Of a DNA stretch of 53,664 nt, positions 7,704 through 15,766 are shown piece after piece. This stretch comes from Deltaproteobacteria bacterium (GTDB lineage: Bacteria; Desulfobacterota; Binatia; UTPRO1). Position numbers and translations under genes: made by a program. Numbering within the stretch: position 1 is the stretch's first letter; each line of letters opens with the position of its first letter. Under the pieces are notes generated by a model. That model did no database searches. It was not told the origin of the DNA and saw only the letters and a list, made by a program, of their open reading frames with translations. Location of the stretch: assembly GCA_029262315.1 (NCBI GenBank), contig JAJCZP010000016.1, forward strand, positions 1 through 53,664, given 5' to 3'.

Positions 7704-8851
7704 GCCAGGACGAGTACACGGACGAGTTCGGCTTCGTCGCGCCGTTGAAGACGACGAGCAACCAGCGGCGGATACCTGACGAAGGATTTCCGACGGGTCC
7801 GGCGATCGGCGAACGCTTGCCAGACTTTACCCTGGTCGATCAGCGCGGAAGATCCGTCGATCTTCATGCCGATCGGGCGGACGCCAAGGCGGCAGTGGTG
7901 TTCTTCCGATCGGCGGTCTGGTGACCCCCCTGCATGACGCAGCTCGGTGAGCTGCAAGACGCACTACCCAAGTTCAGGGCCGCGGGCATCAAGCTCTACG
8001 CTGTGAGCTACGACGCGCCTGAAGCGCTGGCGGCTTTCGCGGAGGCACGCGGTATCGAGTTTTCGCTCCTCTCGGACACCGACTCGGCCGTGATTCGCTC
8101 GTTTGGCATCTTGAATACGCTGATCCAGCCCGAGGATATTCCGTTCCACGGCATACCGTACCCCGGGACCTATCTCGTCGATGAGGCGGGCGTCATCCGT
8201 GAAAAATTCTTTCCTCGCCATCTTGCGAATCGTGCCAGCGCCGAGACCGTCGTCGATTCCGCCCTCGGAAAGATCCTGATGGGTGATGACGAGCCGCGTG
8301 CGAGCGGCGGCGACGATGCGGTGCGCATTACCGCGTTCGTGCACGGTGGCGGCGGTGTGTTGAAGTCAGGCCCAGTTCGTCAACTCGTGGTCCGATTCGA
8401 GTTGCGGGAAGGGCTGCATATCTACGGCGAGCCGGTTCCCGACGGGATGGTGGCGACCAGCATCTCCGTGCGAGGGCCCGACGGCCTGCATGTGGAATCG
8501 CCGGTCGTGCCGGCGACGCAACCACTGGTGCTCTCCGGACTCGGCGTCACCCTCCACGTGTGGAGTGGGACCGTGGACATCGTCGTGCCCGTGTGGGCCG
8601 ATTCGCGACTCGTGTGCGTGACGCGTCCCGTCGATGTCCCGAGCGCAACGCTCGAGGTCACGGTACGTTACCAGGCCTGCGACGAGGCGACGTGCATGGT
8701 TCCGCGGACGGAGCGCCTGCAGGTTACTGTGCCCGTCGAGCCCCACGATGTGCCCAACATCGACCTTCTCGCCAAGAACGGGCAAAAGGTGACATCGATG
8801 GATTCCATGACGCATCTCGACAAGCTCGTCCGTCGGTTCCTTCCGGGTTGA
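7700..8851 (+). CDS. Probable selenoprotein: redoxin domain (UxxC) fused to DsbD-alpha-like domain
   Basis: Read through the in-frame TGA at 7922-7924, this is one 383-residue protein. Residues about 35-195 are an AhpC/TSA-type redoxin: LPDFTLVDQRGR, VVFFRSAVW, then U75-P-P-C78, MTQLGELQ, YAVSYDAPE, FSLLSDTDSAVIRSFGI and YPGTYLVDEAGVI. Homologues have WCPxC at the TGA site, so TGA falls exactly on the redox cysteine. Residues about 205-355 resemble the periplasmic N-terminal domain of DsbD (LHIYGEPVPDG; YQACDEATC with C327 and C332). Taking the TGA as a stop would leave a 74-residue stub and an ATG-initiated piece lacking C78. A perfect hairpin with a GGT loop lies just downstream. Start GTG 7700. 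No signal peptide seen. Confidence 0.85.
7939..7955 (+). promoter_or_regulatory. Candidate bacterial SECIS hairpin
   Basis: A perfect 7-bp stem (GCAGCTC / GAGCTGC) closes a GGT loop at 7946-7948, beginning 21 bases after the TGA at 7922-7924. In the Escherichia coli fdhF SECIS, SelB recognises an apical stem with a GGU-containing loop at nearly this spacing (about 18 bases). The hairpin lies inside the redoxin coding frame, as bacterial SECIS elements do. Confidence 0.78.
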
Positions 8852-8862
8852 GCGCTGGCGCA

Positions 8863-9330
8863 ATGGCGATCACGATTCGCGAGGCCGACCTGGCCGATCC
8901 GGTCGAGGGCGAGGGCTTGGTCGAAGTCCTCGACTCCTACGCGCGCGGTCCCGGGGGACAGAATGCGCCGTTGGCGGCCGAGGTGCGCGCCAGGCTGATC
9001 TCTGGTCTGCGCGCACATCCGACCGCACTCCCGCTCGTCGCTGTTTCGGGATCCACGATCGTCGGTGCGGCCGTATGCGTGTGGGGTTACTCGACCTTCG
9101 CGGCACGTCCCCTGCTGAATATCCACGACTTCGTGGTGCTTCCCGAGTTTCGGGGGCAGGGGATCGGACGCCAGCTTCTCGACGACGTCGAGGGGCGTGC
9201 GCGGGCGCGCGGCTGCTGTAAGGTGACGCTCGAGGTGCACGAGTCGAACGAGGGGGCGAAGCGGCTGTACCGCGACGTCGGCTTCGGTCCTTGGGCCACA
9301 CGGACGCTCTTCGTCTCAAAGCAGCTGTAG
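8863..9330 (+). CDS. GNAT family N-acetyltransferase
   Basis: A 155-residue GNAT enzyme, the standard size. Seen: N-terminal ITIREADLAD, the substrate strand VAVSGSTIVGAAVCVWGYST, the catalytic strand LLNIHDFVVLPEFRGQGIG with the acetyl-CoA pyrophosphate loop RGQGIG, and the terminal EVHESNEGAKRLYRDVGF. It should acetylate an amine with acetyl-CoA in the cytoplasm; the substrate is unknown. Start ATG 8863, 11 bp after the selenoprotein stop, so it is probably in the same transcript. Confidence 0.88.
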   Translation: MAITIREADLADPVEGEGLVEVLDSYARGPGGQNAPLAAEVRARLISGLRAHPTALPLVAVSGSTIVGAAVCVWGYSTFAARPLLNIHDFVVLPEFRGQGIGRQLLDDVEGRARARGCCKVTLEVHESNEGAKRLYRDVGFGPWATRTLFVSKQL

Positions 9331-9374
9331 CCGAGCGGCCGCGGATGCTCCGACAAACCAATACGCCGCTCGGC
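9330..9374 (+). terminator. Terminator-like inverted repeat after the GNAT gene
   Basis: A perfect 10-bp stem (GCCGAGCGGC at 9330-9339 and GCCGCTCGGC at 9365-9374) starts on the last base of the GNAT stop codon. There is no T tract, so it may be a processing or stabilising hairpin rather than an intrinsic terminator. Confidence 0.45.
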
Positions 9375-9419
9375 AATCCGCCTGTCGACTGCTGTTCGTC
9401 GGGAAGCGCGCAGTAGCTC

Positions 9420-10157
9420 GTGATCCAGTCTGTGCCCCTCACCGGGAGTGAGATTGTGCTGGCGGGTGTCATCATGGCCTTTGCCGCGTCGGTCCAGGCG
9501 ACGATCGGTTTTGGCGCGGGCCTGATCGCGGCACCGTTGCTGCTCCTCATCCATCCGGCGTTCGCGCCGACTCCGCTGCTCGCGGCCAGTCTCGTGCTCA
9601 CCGTGCTCGTGGCGTGGCGCGAGCGCGCATCGGTCGACCTCGACGGTTTGAAGTTCATGGTCACGGGCCGAGCCGTCGGCACTGTGCCGGCCGCGTGGCT
9701 GTTCGCGACGATCTCCGGAGCCGCGTTCGACGCGCTGTTCGGCATTCTCGTCCTGTTGGCTGTCGGACTCAGTTTGGCGCGGGGCGGTTTCGAACGAAGC
9801 GGACGGAATCTTACCCTTGCCGGCATCGCCTCGGGGATGATGGGGACGCTCTCTTCCATAGGGGGGCCGCCCGTCGCGTTGATGTATCAACGCGCCCCGC
9901 CAAACGTGTTTCGCGCGACCCTCGGTGTGCACCTGATCGTCGGTACCACGATGTCGCTTCTGTCGATCTGGTTCGTGGGGCGTCTCGGGGCCGTCGAGCT
10001 CGCGCTCGCCGGTGTGCTCGTTCCTCCCGTGCTCCTTGGGTACGGGATGTCGCGCTTCGGAATGCATTTCGTCGATGCGGCCCTCCTGCGGCGTGCCGTG
10101 CTGGTATTGTCGTCAGGGGCCGCGTTGGCTGTGGTGGTCCGCGCGATCACGCGTTGA
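9420..10157 (+). CDS. TauE/SafE family membrane permease
   Basis: A 245-residue inner-membrane protein with about eight helices in two similar halves. The N-terminal half holds the family signature ASVQATIGFGAGLIAAPLLLL, repeated in the second half as GMMGTLSSIGGPPVALMYQ. TauE/SafE proteins export sulfite, sulfoacetate or related organic anions. The start is GTG 9420. No adjacent sulfur-metabolism gene is present, so the substrate is open. Confidence 0.9.
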   Translation: MIQSVPLTGSEIVLAGVIMAFAASVQATIGFGAGLIAAPLLLLIHPAFAPTPLLAASLVLTVLVAWRERASVDLDGLKFMVTGRAVGTVPAAWLFATISGAAFDALFGILVLLAVGLSLARGGFERSGRNLTLAGIASGMMGTLSSIGGPPVALMYQRAPPNVFRATLGVHLIVGTTMSLLSIWFVGRLGAVELALAGVLVPPVLLGYGMSRFGMHFVDAALLRRAVLVLSSGAALAVVVRAITR

Positions 10158-10214
10158 CGCCGCCGATCGGATCGACCTTGCGCCGGCTATGCGCGCATGC
10201 GATGAACCGCGGCC

Positions 10215-11294
10215 ATGCGCCGCCGTTTGATTCAAATCGTCCTCAGCATCGTTGCGGTAGTAGTCCTTTGGCAAGTCGGGCGGATCCTCGTGATTGGCGG
10301 AGTCTTCCGGACTATCGAGCCGCATTTCTCGGGTCGGTGCCGGATGGTTCCAGGGCCAGTCGGAGCGGAAGATGTCACCATTCATCCGGTGACCGGTGTG
10401 GCCTATCTTTCCGCGTCCGACCGGCGATCGGTGATGGCCGGAACGCCGAAGCCGGGTGCGATCTGGTCCTATGACCTCGATCAGCCGAACGCCTCGCCCG
10501 TGAATCTCACCCCCGATGCCGACGTCGGCTTTCAGCCGCACGGCATTTCCTTGTGGGTGGACGACGGCGGCCCGGACGTCCTGTTCGTGATCAACCATGC
10601 GCCGGTGGAAGGTGGAGGTGAGCGGCACACGATCGAGATCTACGATGTGACCGACAATGGACTCATGCATCGCGCATCGTTGACGCACCCGCTGCTCGTC
10701 ATGCCCAACGACCTGGTGGCCGTGGGGCGCGACCGCTTCTACGTCACCAACACACATCGGCACCCACCCGGAACGATGCAGACGCTCGAGACCTATCTCC
10801 AGCTCGCGGGCGCGCAAGTGCTCTTCTACGGTCCCGGAGGCTTCCGGCCGGCGATCGAGGACATGGTGTTCCCCAACGGCATCAACGTCAGCCGAGACGG
10901 GCGTACGCTGTTCGTCGCGACGGTGACGGAGCAGCGGCTGCGGGTATTCGACCGTGATCCTGCCACTGAGACGCTGCGCCCGCGCGTCGTCGTGCCGCTC
11001 GGGAGCGGGGCCGACAACATCGAGTTGGAGGCCGACGGGACCATCTGGATCGGCGCGCATCCGAAACCGCTCCGGTTGCAGGCCTATGCGGACGATCCCG
11101 AGAAGGTCGCGCCCTCGCAGGTCCTCCGCGTTCGCGAGACCAGCGCGGGCGCTTACGAGGTTGACGAGGTCTATGCCAACCCCGGAGACGAGATTGCGGC
11201 CGCGAGTGTCGCCGCCGTGCGGGGTCGACGGATCCTGATCGGTCAGATCTTCGATGAGGGCGTCCTCGATTGTCAGATGGACGGGCATGAGTGA
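10215..11294 (+). CDS. Paraoxonase / arylesterase-like six-bladed propeller lactonase
   Basis: A 359-residue protein, very close in length to paraoxonase PON1 (355). The N-terminal hydrophobic segment IVLSIVAVVVLW probably anchors it in the membrane or is an uncleaved signal. Expected calcium-binding and catalytic positions are visible in order: the GAEDVTIHP turn, MPNDLVAVG, FPNGINVS and GADNIELE, corresponding to the asparagine and aspartate ligands in PON1. It likely hydrolyses lactones or aryl esters outside the cytoplasm. It overlaps the following thioesterase start by 8 bp, implying co-translation. Confidence 0.87.
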   Translation: MRRRLIQIVLSIVAVVVLWQVGRILVIGGVFRTIEPHFSGRCRMVPGPVGAEDVTIHPVTGVAYLSASDRRSVMAGTPKPGAIWSYDLDQPNASPVNLTPDADVGFQPHGISLWVDDGGPDVLFVINHAPVEGGGERHTIEIYDVTDNGLMHRASLTHPLLVMPNDLVAVGRDRFYVTNTHRHPPGTMQTLETYLQLAGAQVLFYGPGGFRPAIEDMVFPNGINVSRDGRTLFVATVTEQRLRVFDRDPATETLRPRVVVPLGSGADNIELEADGTIWIGAHPKPLRLQAYADDPEKVAPSQVLRVRETSAGAYEVDEVYANPGDEIAAASVAAVRGRRILIGQIFDEGVLDCQMDGHE

Positions 11295-11898
11295 CCTTCC
11301 GCTGACCGAGCGTCGCCGCGTCGCGCAGGCGTTGCGGGAGCTCGCGTTTCAGGTGGCGACGGTGGATATCGCCGACGCCGAGCTGGCCTCCATCGCGACG
11401 GCACTGGAACCGTTGCGCGCGCGGCTGGCCAGCGAGCCGCGCCTGGTCTTGAACGTGTCGGGCCTGCACTCGACCGACCATGCGCGCGTGCGTTTCGGAC
11501 GCGAGCCTCTGTACGATCGCGATCCGCTCGTGGGGTTGTCCAATCCCTTGGCCCCGCCTCTCCGTCGCGTCGAGGGGGGCGGTCTGGCGGAGTGGGAGGT
11601 GACGTTCAGCGAGACCTATGCCGGGCATCCGGGACTCGTGCATGGCGGGTACGTCGCTGCCGTCCTCGATCATGTCCTTGGGGTTGCGGCGTCCAGTAGC
11701 GGTGTGGCCTCGATGACCGGGACGCTCACCACTCGATATTTGCGGCCGACGCCGCTCGACACGAGGCTCGTCTGCGTTGGGACAGTCGATCGGGTCGAAG
11801 GGCGCAAGGTGTTTTGCCGGGCGACGTTGGAGGCCGCGGGGGAGGTGCTCGTGGAGGCCGAAGGCCTCTACCTCCGCGTGGATCTCGATCGATTCTGA
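11287..11898 (+). CDS. PaaI-like hotdog thioesterase
   Basis: A 203-residue protein starting at ATG 11287, inside the end of the paraoxonase gene. A helical N-terminal extension of about 80 residues precedes a hotdog domain with GLVHGGYVAAVLDHVLG (active-site helix with the conserved aspartate) and MTGTLTTRYLRPTPLDTRL. It should hydrolyse acyl-CoA thioesters. It is clearly paralogous to the gene at 37536-38249, sharing the SNPLAPP segment before the hotdog fold and the VEGRKVF block near the end. Confidence 0.86.
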   Translation: MSDLPLTERRRVAQALRELAFQVATVDIADAELASIATALEPLRARLASEPRLVLNVSGLHSTDHARVRFGREPLYDRDPLVGLSNPLAPPLRRVEGGGLAEWEVTFSETYAGHPGLVHGGYVAAVLDHVLGVAASSSGVASMTGTLTTRYLRPTPLDTRLVCVGTVDRVEGRKVFCRATLEAAGEVLVEAEGLYLRVDLDRF

Positions 11899-11958
11899 GC
11901 CTCTTTGCGCCAGCTGTGCGCTCGTGGGAGAGAGCATGGCGATGCCGGGAGGTTCGGA

Positions 11959-12372
11959 ATGAATGTTGAGTTGCAGATGTTGGTGCTCGTGTCGTTGTTG
12001 ACCGTGGCCTTGTCGCTCGTCGGCGCCGGGGCGCTCATGGTGTACAGCGGCATCCCGTACGCAGCGGGCAATCGGGACTCGCCGACGACGCTACCCCCCT
12101 GGGCGCAACGCGCCGAACGCGCGTATCGGAACAGTCTCGACAACCTACTGCCATTTGCGGCGTTGGTGTTGGTTGCGCAGGTGGCCGGCGTGTCGAACGA
12201 GGCGACCGCCTGGGGCGCCACCGTGTTTTTCTGGGGGCGGCTGGCGCACGCGGGCATCTACATCGCTGGTATCCCGTATCTCAGGACGGTTGCGTTCGTG
12301 ATCGCGTTCGGGGGTATGTTCGACATCGTGCGTGCGCTCTTTGGCGCGTGGTCGGCCGTGCCTCTCGGATAG
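11959..12372 (+). CDS. MAPEG family membrane protein
   Basis: A 137-residue integral membrane protein with four hydrophobic segments. The block RAERAYRNSLDNLLPFAALVL matches the MAPEG signature (ERAxRNxxENxPxF; here ENxP is DNLLPF), followed by FFWGRLAHAGIYIAGIPYLRT. MAPEG proteins include microsomal glutathione transferases and eicosanoid synthases; bacterial members mostly lack a defined role. Start ATG 11959. It is one of two MAPEG genes here (see 13591). Confidence 0.85.
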   Translation: MNVELQMLVLVSLLTVALSLVGAGALMVYSGIPYAAGNRDSPTTLPPWAQRAERAYRNSLDNLLPFAALVLVAQVAGVSNEATAWGATVFFWGRLAHAGIYIAGIPYLRTVAFVIAFGGMFDIVRALFGAWSAVPLG

Positions 12373-12383
12373 GGAACTCCGGC

Positions 12384-13406
12384 ATGCGACAGCTCACGTG
12401 TGTCGGACCGAACGCCGTCGAGTGGCGCGAGATTCCCGAGCCACGCCTCGAGGGTGACGATCAGGCGTTGGTTCGCCCGCTCGCGGTGGCGCGGTGCGAG
12501 ATCGATCCGGTGCTGACCTCCGGGCTGTTTCCCGTCGACGAGCCGTTCGCGCTGGGGCATGAAGCCGTGGCCGAGGTGGTCAGCCTGGGCGACAGCGTGC
12601 GCGGATTGCAGGTCGGGCAGCGCGTCGTGGTCGCCTTCCAGCTGAGTTGCGGACGGTGCCACACCTGCAGCGTCGGCCACAGCGGCAACTGCCAGGAGTT
12701 CCCCGTGCTGTCCGACTACGGCATGCGGCCCCTGTCCGGTGTCGAGTATGGGGGTATGCTCTCGGACCTGGTCCGCGTGCCGCATGCCGAGGCGATGCTG
12801 CAACCAGTGCCCGACGACCTCGACACGGTGTCGCTCGCCAGCGTCTCCGACAATGTGCTCGACGGCTATCGTACGGTCGCGCCGCATCTCGCGACGCATC
12901 CTGGCGCCGACGTTCTGTTCGTCTGTCACGGTACCCCGAGTCTGACGCTGTACGGCGTGCAGGCGGCCAAGGCGTTCGGTGCTGGCAAGGTGGACGTGGC
13001 TTCCGATCGAGCCGACGTCCTGGCGCTGGCCGAAAAATTGGGCGCCCGACCGATCGAGACCGACTTCGGCCGGCGTCAGGGGCGCTACCCGATCGTCGTC
13101 GACTGCGGTTTGCGTGTCGAGGGGCTGCACTATGCTCTCGGCTCGACTGAGGCCGAGGGGATTTGTCAAAGCGTCAGTTTCTTTCCGCTGCCCGAGACGC
13201 CGATACCGCTCGGGAAGCTCTATACGCTCGGGATCAAGTTTTTCATCGGGCGCGCGCACGCCGTTTCGCTGCTTCCCGAGGTTATGGCGCACATCGCGTC
13301 CGGTGCGTTGCGTCCGGGGGACGTGACGACGCGTACCGTGACGTGGGAGGACGCGCCCCAGGCCTTTCTCGAGGAAACCATCAAGCTGGTGGTTCGCCGT
13401 GATTGA
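12384..13406 (+). CDS. Zinc-dependent medium-chain alcohol dehydrogenase
   Basis: A 340-residue MDR-superfamily dehydrogenase. Catalytic zinc ligands C38 and H59-E60 (ALGHEAV) and the structural zinc lobe C89, C92, C95, C103 (CxxCxxC plus a fourth cysteine) are all present. The cofactor domain has a diverged dinucleotide loop (CHGTPSLTLYGVQAAKA) rather than GxGxxG, which is odd and may alter NAD(P) binding. Start ATG 12384, 11 bp after the MAPEG gene. Substrate unknown. Confidence 0.87.
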   Translation: MRQLTCVGPNAVEWREIPEPRLEGDDQALVRPLAVARCEIDPVLTSGLFPVDEPFALGHEAVAEVVSLGDSVRGLQVGQRVVVAFQLSCGRCHTCSVGHSGNCQEFPVLSDYGMRPLSGVEYGGMLSDLVRVPHAEAMLQPVPDDLDTVSLASVSDNVLDGYRTVAPHLATHPGADVLFVCHGTPSLTLYGVQAAKAFGAGKVDVASDRADVLALAEKLGARPIETDFGRRQGRYPIVVDCGLRVEGLHYALGSTEAEGICQSVSFFPLPETPIPLGKLYTLGIKFFIGRAHAVSLLPEVMAHIASGALRPGDVTTRTVTWEDAPQAFLEETIKLVVRRD

Positions 13407-13472
13407 CGGACGCGTTCTCCTCGTAACGGGGGTCGGGTTGACTCCCTGCCGGGAACGATGGGAGTACACGCT

Positions 13473-13589
13473 ATGGCTGGAACAGCGAAGCATACGACCG
13501 TGACCGTACTTCCGACCATGCGCTACGACTCGTGTCGGGGCCCTGAGGGGCATTTCTGGAATTTCTGGACGTCGGAAGGGACGCACTGA
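13473..13589 (+). pseudogene. Internally deleted VOC (PhnB-like) gene remnant
   Basis: A 38-residue frame. Its first half (VTVLPTMRYDS) matches the N-terminal strand of PhnB-like VOC proteins (VIPxLRYRD), and its second half (SCRGPEGHFWNFWT) matches their C-terminal strand (CRDPEGHxWSFGT). The roughly 100 residues normally between these are missing with frame preserved, so it looks like a precise internal deletion. GGAAGGG at its 3' end may now serve as the ribosome site for the MAPEG gene 2 bp downstream. Confidence 0.55.
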
Positions 13590-13590
13590 C

Positions 13591-13995
13591 ATGCCCGAGT
13601 TCGCGCAGCCTTACCTATACCTCGTGATCGCGTTTGGCGTGTGTGGCGGTCTGCTGTTGCTGCAGCTGTTGGTCGCCGACATCGTGGCGGCGGTGGGCGG
13701 GCACATCCCGGGTACGTCGGTTCACGAGAGCCACGATGTGTTTCTCTTCCGTGCGGTGCGGGCCCACGCGAACACCAACGAGAGCATTGCCGCCTTTGTG
13801 CTCATCGGCGTGTTCGCGATGTTCGTCTCTGCACCGCCTACGTGGGTGAATGGGTTGGCCTTGGTCTTCGTCGGCGCGCGCATTGGGCATATGGCGACCT
13901 ACTACGCCGACCTTCGATCGCTCCGAAGTGCGTGCTTTGTCGTTGGGCTACTCGCGCTCCTCGGCCTTCTCTCGGTGGGCCTCCTGGCGCTCTGA
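13591..13995 (+). CDS. MAPEG family membrane protein
   Basis: A 134-residue membrane protein with four hydrophobic segments. The signature region FRAVRAHANTNESIAAFVLIGVF contains the RAxxNxxE pattern of MAPEG proteins. HMATYYADLRSLRSACFVVG is the usual third-to-fourth segment boundary. It differs substantially from the MAPEG protein at 11959, so it is not a recent duplicate. Function unknown beyond family. Confidence 0.83.
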   Translation: MPEFAQPYLYLVIAFGVCGGLLLLQLLVADIVAAVGGHIPGTSVHESHDVFLFRAVRAHANTNESIAAFVLIGVFAMFVSAPPTWVNGLALVFVGARIGHMATYYADLRSLRSACFVVGLLALLGLLSVGLLAL

Positions 13996-14047
13996 GGGTC
14001 GTGCGGCGTGAGGCCGTCCAGATAGTGAACCGAAGGGGAGATCGGCA

Positions 14048-14839
14048 ATGAGTCCCGCGATCGAGTTCGATGAAGCGGCCAGCCGCGCCGTCGAGGCCGC
14101 GTACCTCACGACTGATGTGGTGGCGCAACGATGTACCATCATGAAAGCCCTGGAAGTGCGGCCAGGCGAGCGCGTGCTCGATATCGGCTCGGGGCCGGGG
14201 CTGCTCGCCCACGATCTAGCCGCGACCGTAGGCGCGGAAGGGCGGCTCTGCGGGATCGACATGAGTGAGGCGATGGTGGCTATGGCTCGCGCGCGCTGTG
14301 CCGGGCAGACCCAGGCGACCTTCGAGGTCGCCGATGCCTGCGCACTGCCGTTCGATGATGGCGCGTTCGACGTCGCGGTGTCGACGCAGGTCTACGAGTA
14401 CGTTGCCGACATTCCCACGGCGTTCACGGAGTTGCGGCGGGTGTTGCGTCCTGGCGGGCGACTCGCGATCCTCGATGCGGACTACGGCTCGTTGGTCATC
14501 CACACGGAGGACCCGGCGCGTTTGGCGCGTATCGTGGCCGCGTGGGACGAGCACTTCGTGCATGCGGGGCTGCCGCGAACCCTTGCGCCGTCACTTCGAG
14601 AGGCGGGATTCGACGTCCGCCAGCGCGACGTCATTCCGATGTTCAATCCCGAGTACCATCCCAACACGTTCAGCTACCATCTCACCATGATGATGGCGAT
14701 GTTCGCCATCGGGCGATGTGGGGTGACGCAGGACGATGCCGATGCATGGCTCGCGGAGTTGGCGGCACTTGGTCGAGCCGGGAAGTATTTCTACAGCTTG
14801 AATCGCTATCTCTTCATCGCCGACAAGCCGGACGGATGA
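14048..14839 (+). CDS. Class I SAM-dependent methyltransferase (UbiE/Methyltransf_11 type)
   Basis: A 263-residue soluble methyltransferase. Motif I is VLDIGSGPGLLAHDLA, the acidic strand is LCGIDMSEAMVAMARAR, motif II/post II is FEVADACALPFDDGAFDVAVSTQVYEYV (core ALPFDDGAFD), and motif III is LRRVLRPGGRLAILDADYG. The C-terminal third likely binds the acceptor. This type methylates small molecules such as quinones or sterol-like lipids. It is separated by 52 bp from the MAPEG gene with GGGGAG before ATG 14048. Confidence 0.9.
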   Translation: MSPAIEFDEAASRAVEAAYLTTDVVAQRCTIMKALEVRPGERVLDIGSGPGLLAHDLAATVGAEGRLCGIDMSEAMVAMARARCAGQTQATFEVADACALPFDDGAFDVAVSTQVYEYVADIPTAFTELRRVLRPGGRLAILDADYGSLVIHTEDPARLARIVAAWDEHFVHAGLPRTLAPSLREAGFDVRQRDVIPMFNPEYHPNTFSYHLTMMMAMFAIGRCGVTQDDADAWLAELAALGRAGKYFYSLNRYLFIADKPDG

Positions 14840-14959
14840 TAGCGGACCGCGTGGCTTCTCGGTTCGACAGTTCGCCGCCGATCGACCTAATTTGCGGTTG
14901 CCGTCGCGCCGGCGGGGACGCCGAGCGCTCGGAATTTCTGCATCTCAATGGAGCCGACT

Positions 14960-15727
14960 ATGAGTAAGCGTTTCGCAGGCAAGGTCGCGGTTGTCACGGG
15001 TGCGGCAGGCGGCATCGGACGTGCCACGGTGGTTCGGCTCGCAGGCGAGGGGGCGCAGGTGTTTGCGACAGACCTCGCGGGCACGGCACTCGACGAGATG
15101 GCCGCCGCGGCGGACGGCGTCGTTGCCACGGCTGCGCACGACGTGACGAGCTGGGACGACTGGCAGCGTGTCATGGCCGACGCGGCCACTCGATTCGGTG
15201 GGATCGACTGCCTCGTGAACAACGCCGGCATCGAAGGCCCCATTGGCGCACTCGACGAAGCGCCCGACGAGGCGTTCGATCTCGTCATGGCCGTGAATGT
15301 GAAAGGTGTGTTTCTCGGCATCAAGGCGGCGATCCCCGCGTTCCGGAAGCGAGGGGCAGGTGCGATCGTCAACTTGGCCTCCGTGGCGGGAGTCATCGGT
15401 GAGCCGGCCATCGGGCCATACGTTGCGACCAAACACGCGGTGATCGGACTCACCAAGTCGGTGGCAAGCGGATACGGAGCGGAGGGCATACGCGCGAACG
15501 CGGTCTGCCCCGCGCCCATCGACACGCGCATGATGAGCGCCCTCGAGACGGGACTGGCTCCGGGGGAAGAGGCGAGCGTGCGTGCGCTTCTCGAGCAGCG
15601 GATCCCCCTTGGGCGCTACGGCACGGCCGACGAGGTCGCCGCGGTCATCGCGTTTCTCGCCAGCGACGATGCCAGTTACGTCAGCGGCTCGATCTACACG
15701 GTCGACGGTGGGATGACGAACTACTGA
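14960..15727 (+). CDS. Short-chain dehydrogenase/reductase (FabG-type)
   Basis: A 255-residue classical SDR: cofactor loop TGAAGGIGRA, NNAG strand (VNNAGIEG), catalytic serine in NLASVAG, YxxxK in YVATKHA, and C-terminal YVSGSIYTVDGGM. NAD(P)-dependent alcohol/ketone oxidoreductase. An upstream in-frame ATG exists at 14948, but GGAG at 14950-14953 is well spaced for ATG 14960, which was chosen. It is convergent with the methyltransferase at 15767. Confidence 0.92.
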   Translation: MSKRFAGKVAVVTGAAGGIGRATVVRLAGEGAQVFATDLAGTALDEMAAAADGVVATAAHDVTSWDDWQRVMADAATRFGGIDCLVNNAGIEGPIGALDEAPDEAFDLVMAVNVKGVFLGIKAAIPAFRKRGAGAIVNLASVAGVIGEPAIGPYVATKHAVIGLTKSVASGYGAEGIRANAVCPAPIDTRMMSALETGLAPGEEASVRALLEQRIPLGRYGTADEVAAVIAFLASDDASYVSGSIYTVDGGMTNY

Positions 15728-15729
15728 AT

Positions 15730-15752
15730 CCGCGGGGGATGTGTCCCCCCGG
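15730..15752. terminator. Hairpin between convergent SDR and methyltransferase genes
   Basis: GGGGGA (15734-15739) pairs with TCCCCC (15744-15749) around a TGTG loop. The stem is extended by CCG/CGG with one bulged C. It lies 3 bp after the SDR stop and 15 bp after the opposing gene, so it could serve both. No T tract follows on the plus strand. Confidence 0.5.
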
Positions 15753-15766
15753 CGACAGGCGATGCT

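Noticed and set aside
7934-8851. Separate gene starting at ATG 7934
   Set aside because: It would begin just after the redox motif and lack the first half of the redoxin fold; frame continuity through TGA and the hairpin favour one selenoprotein gene.
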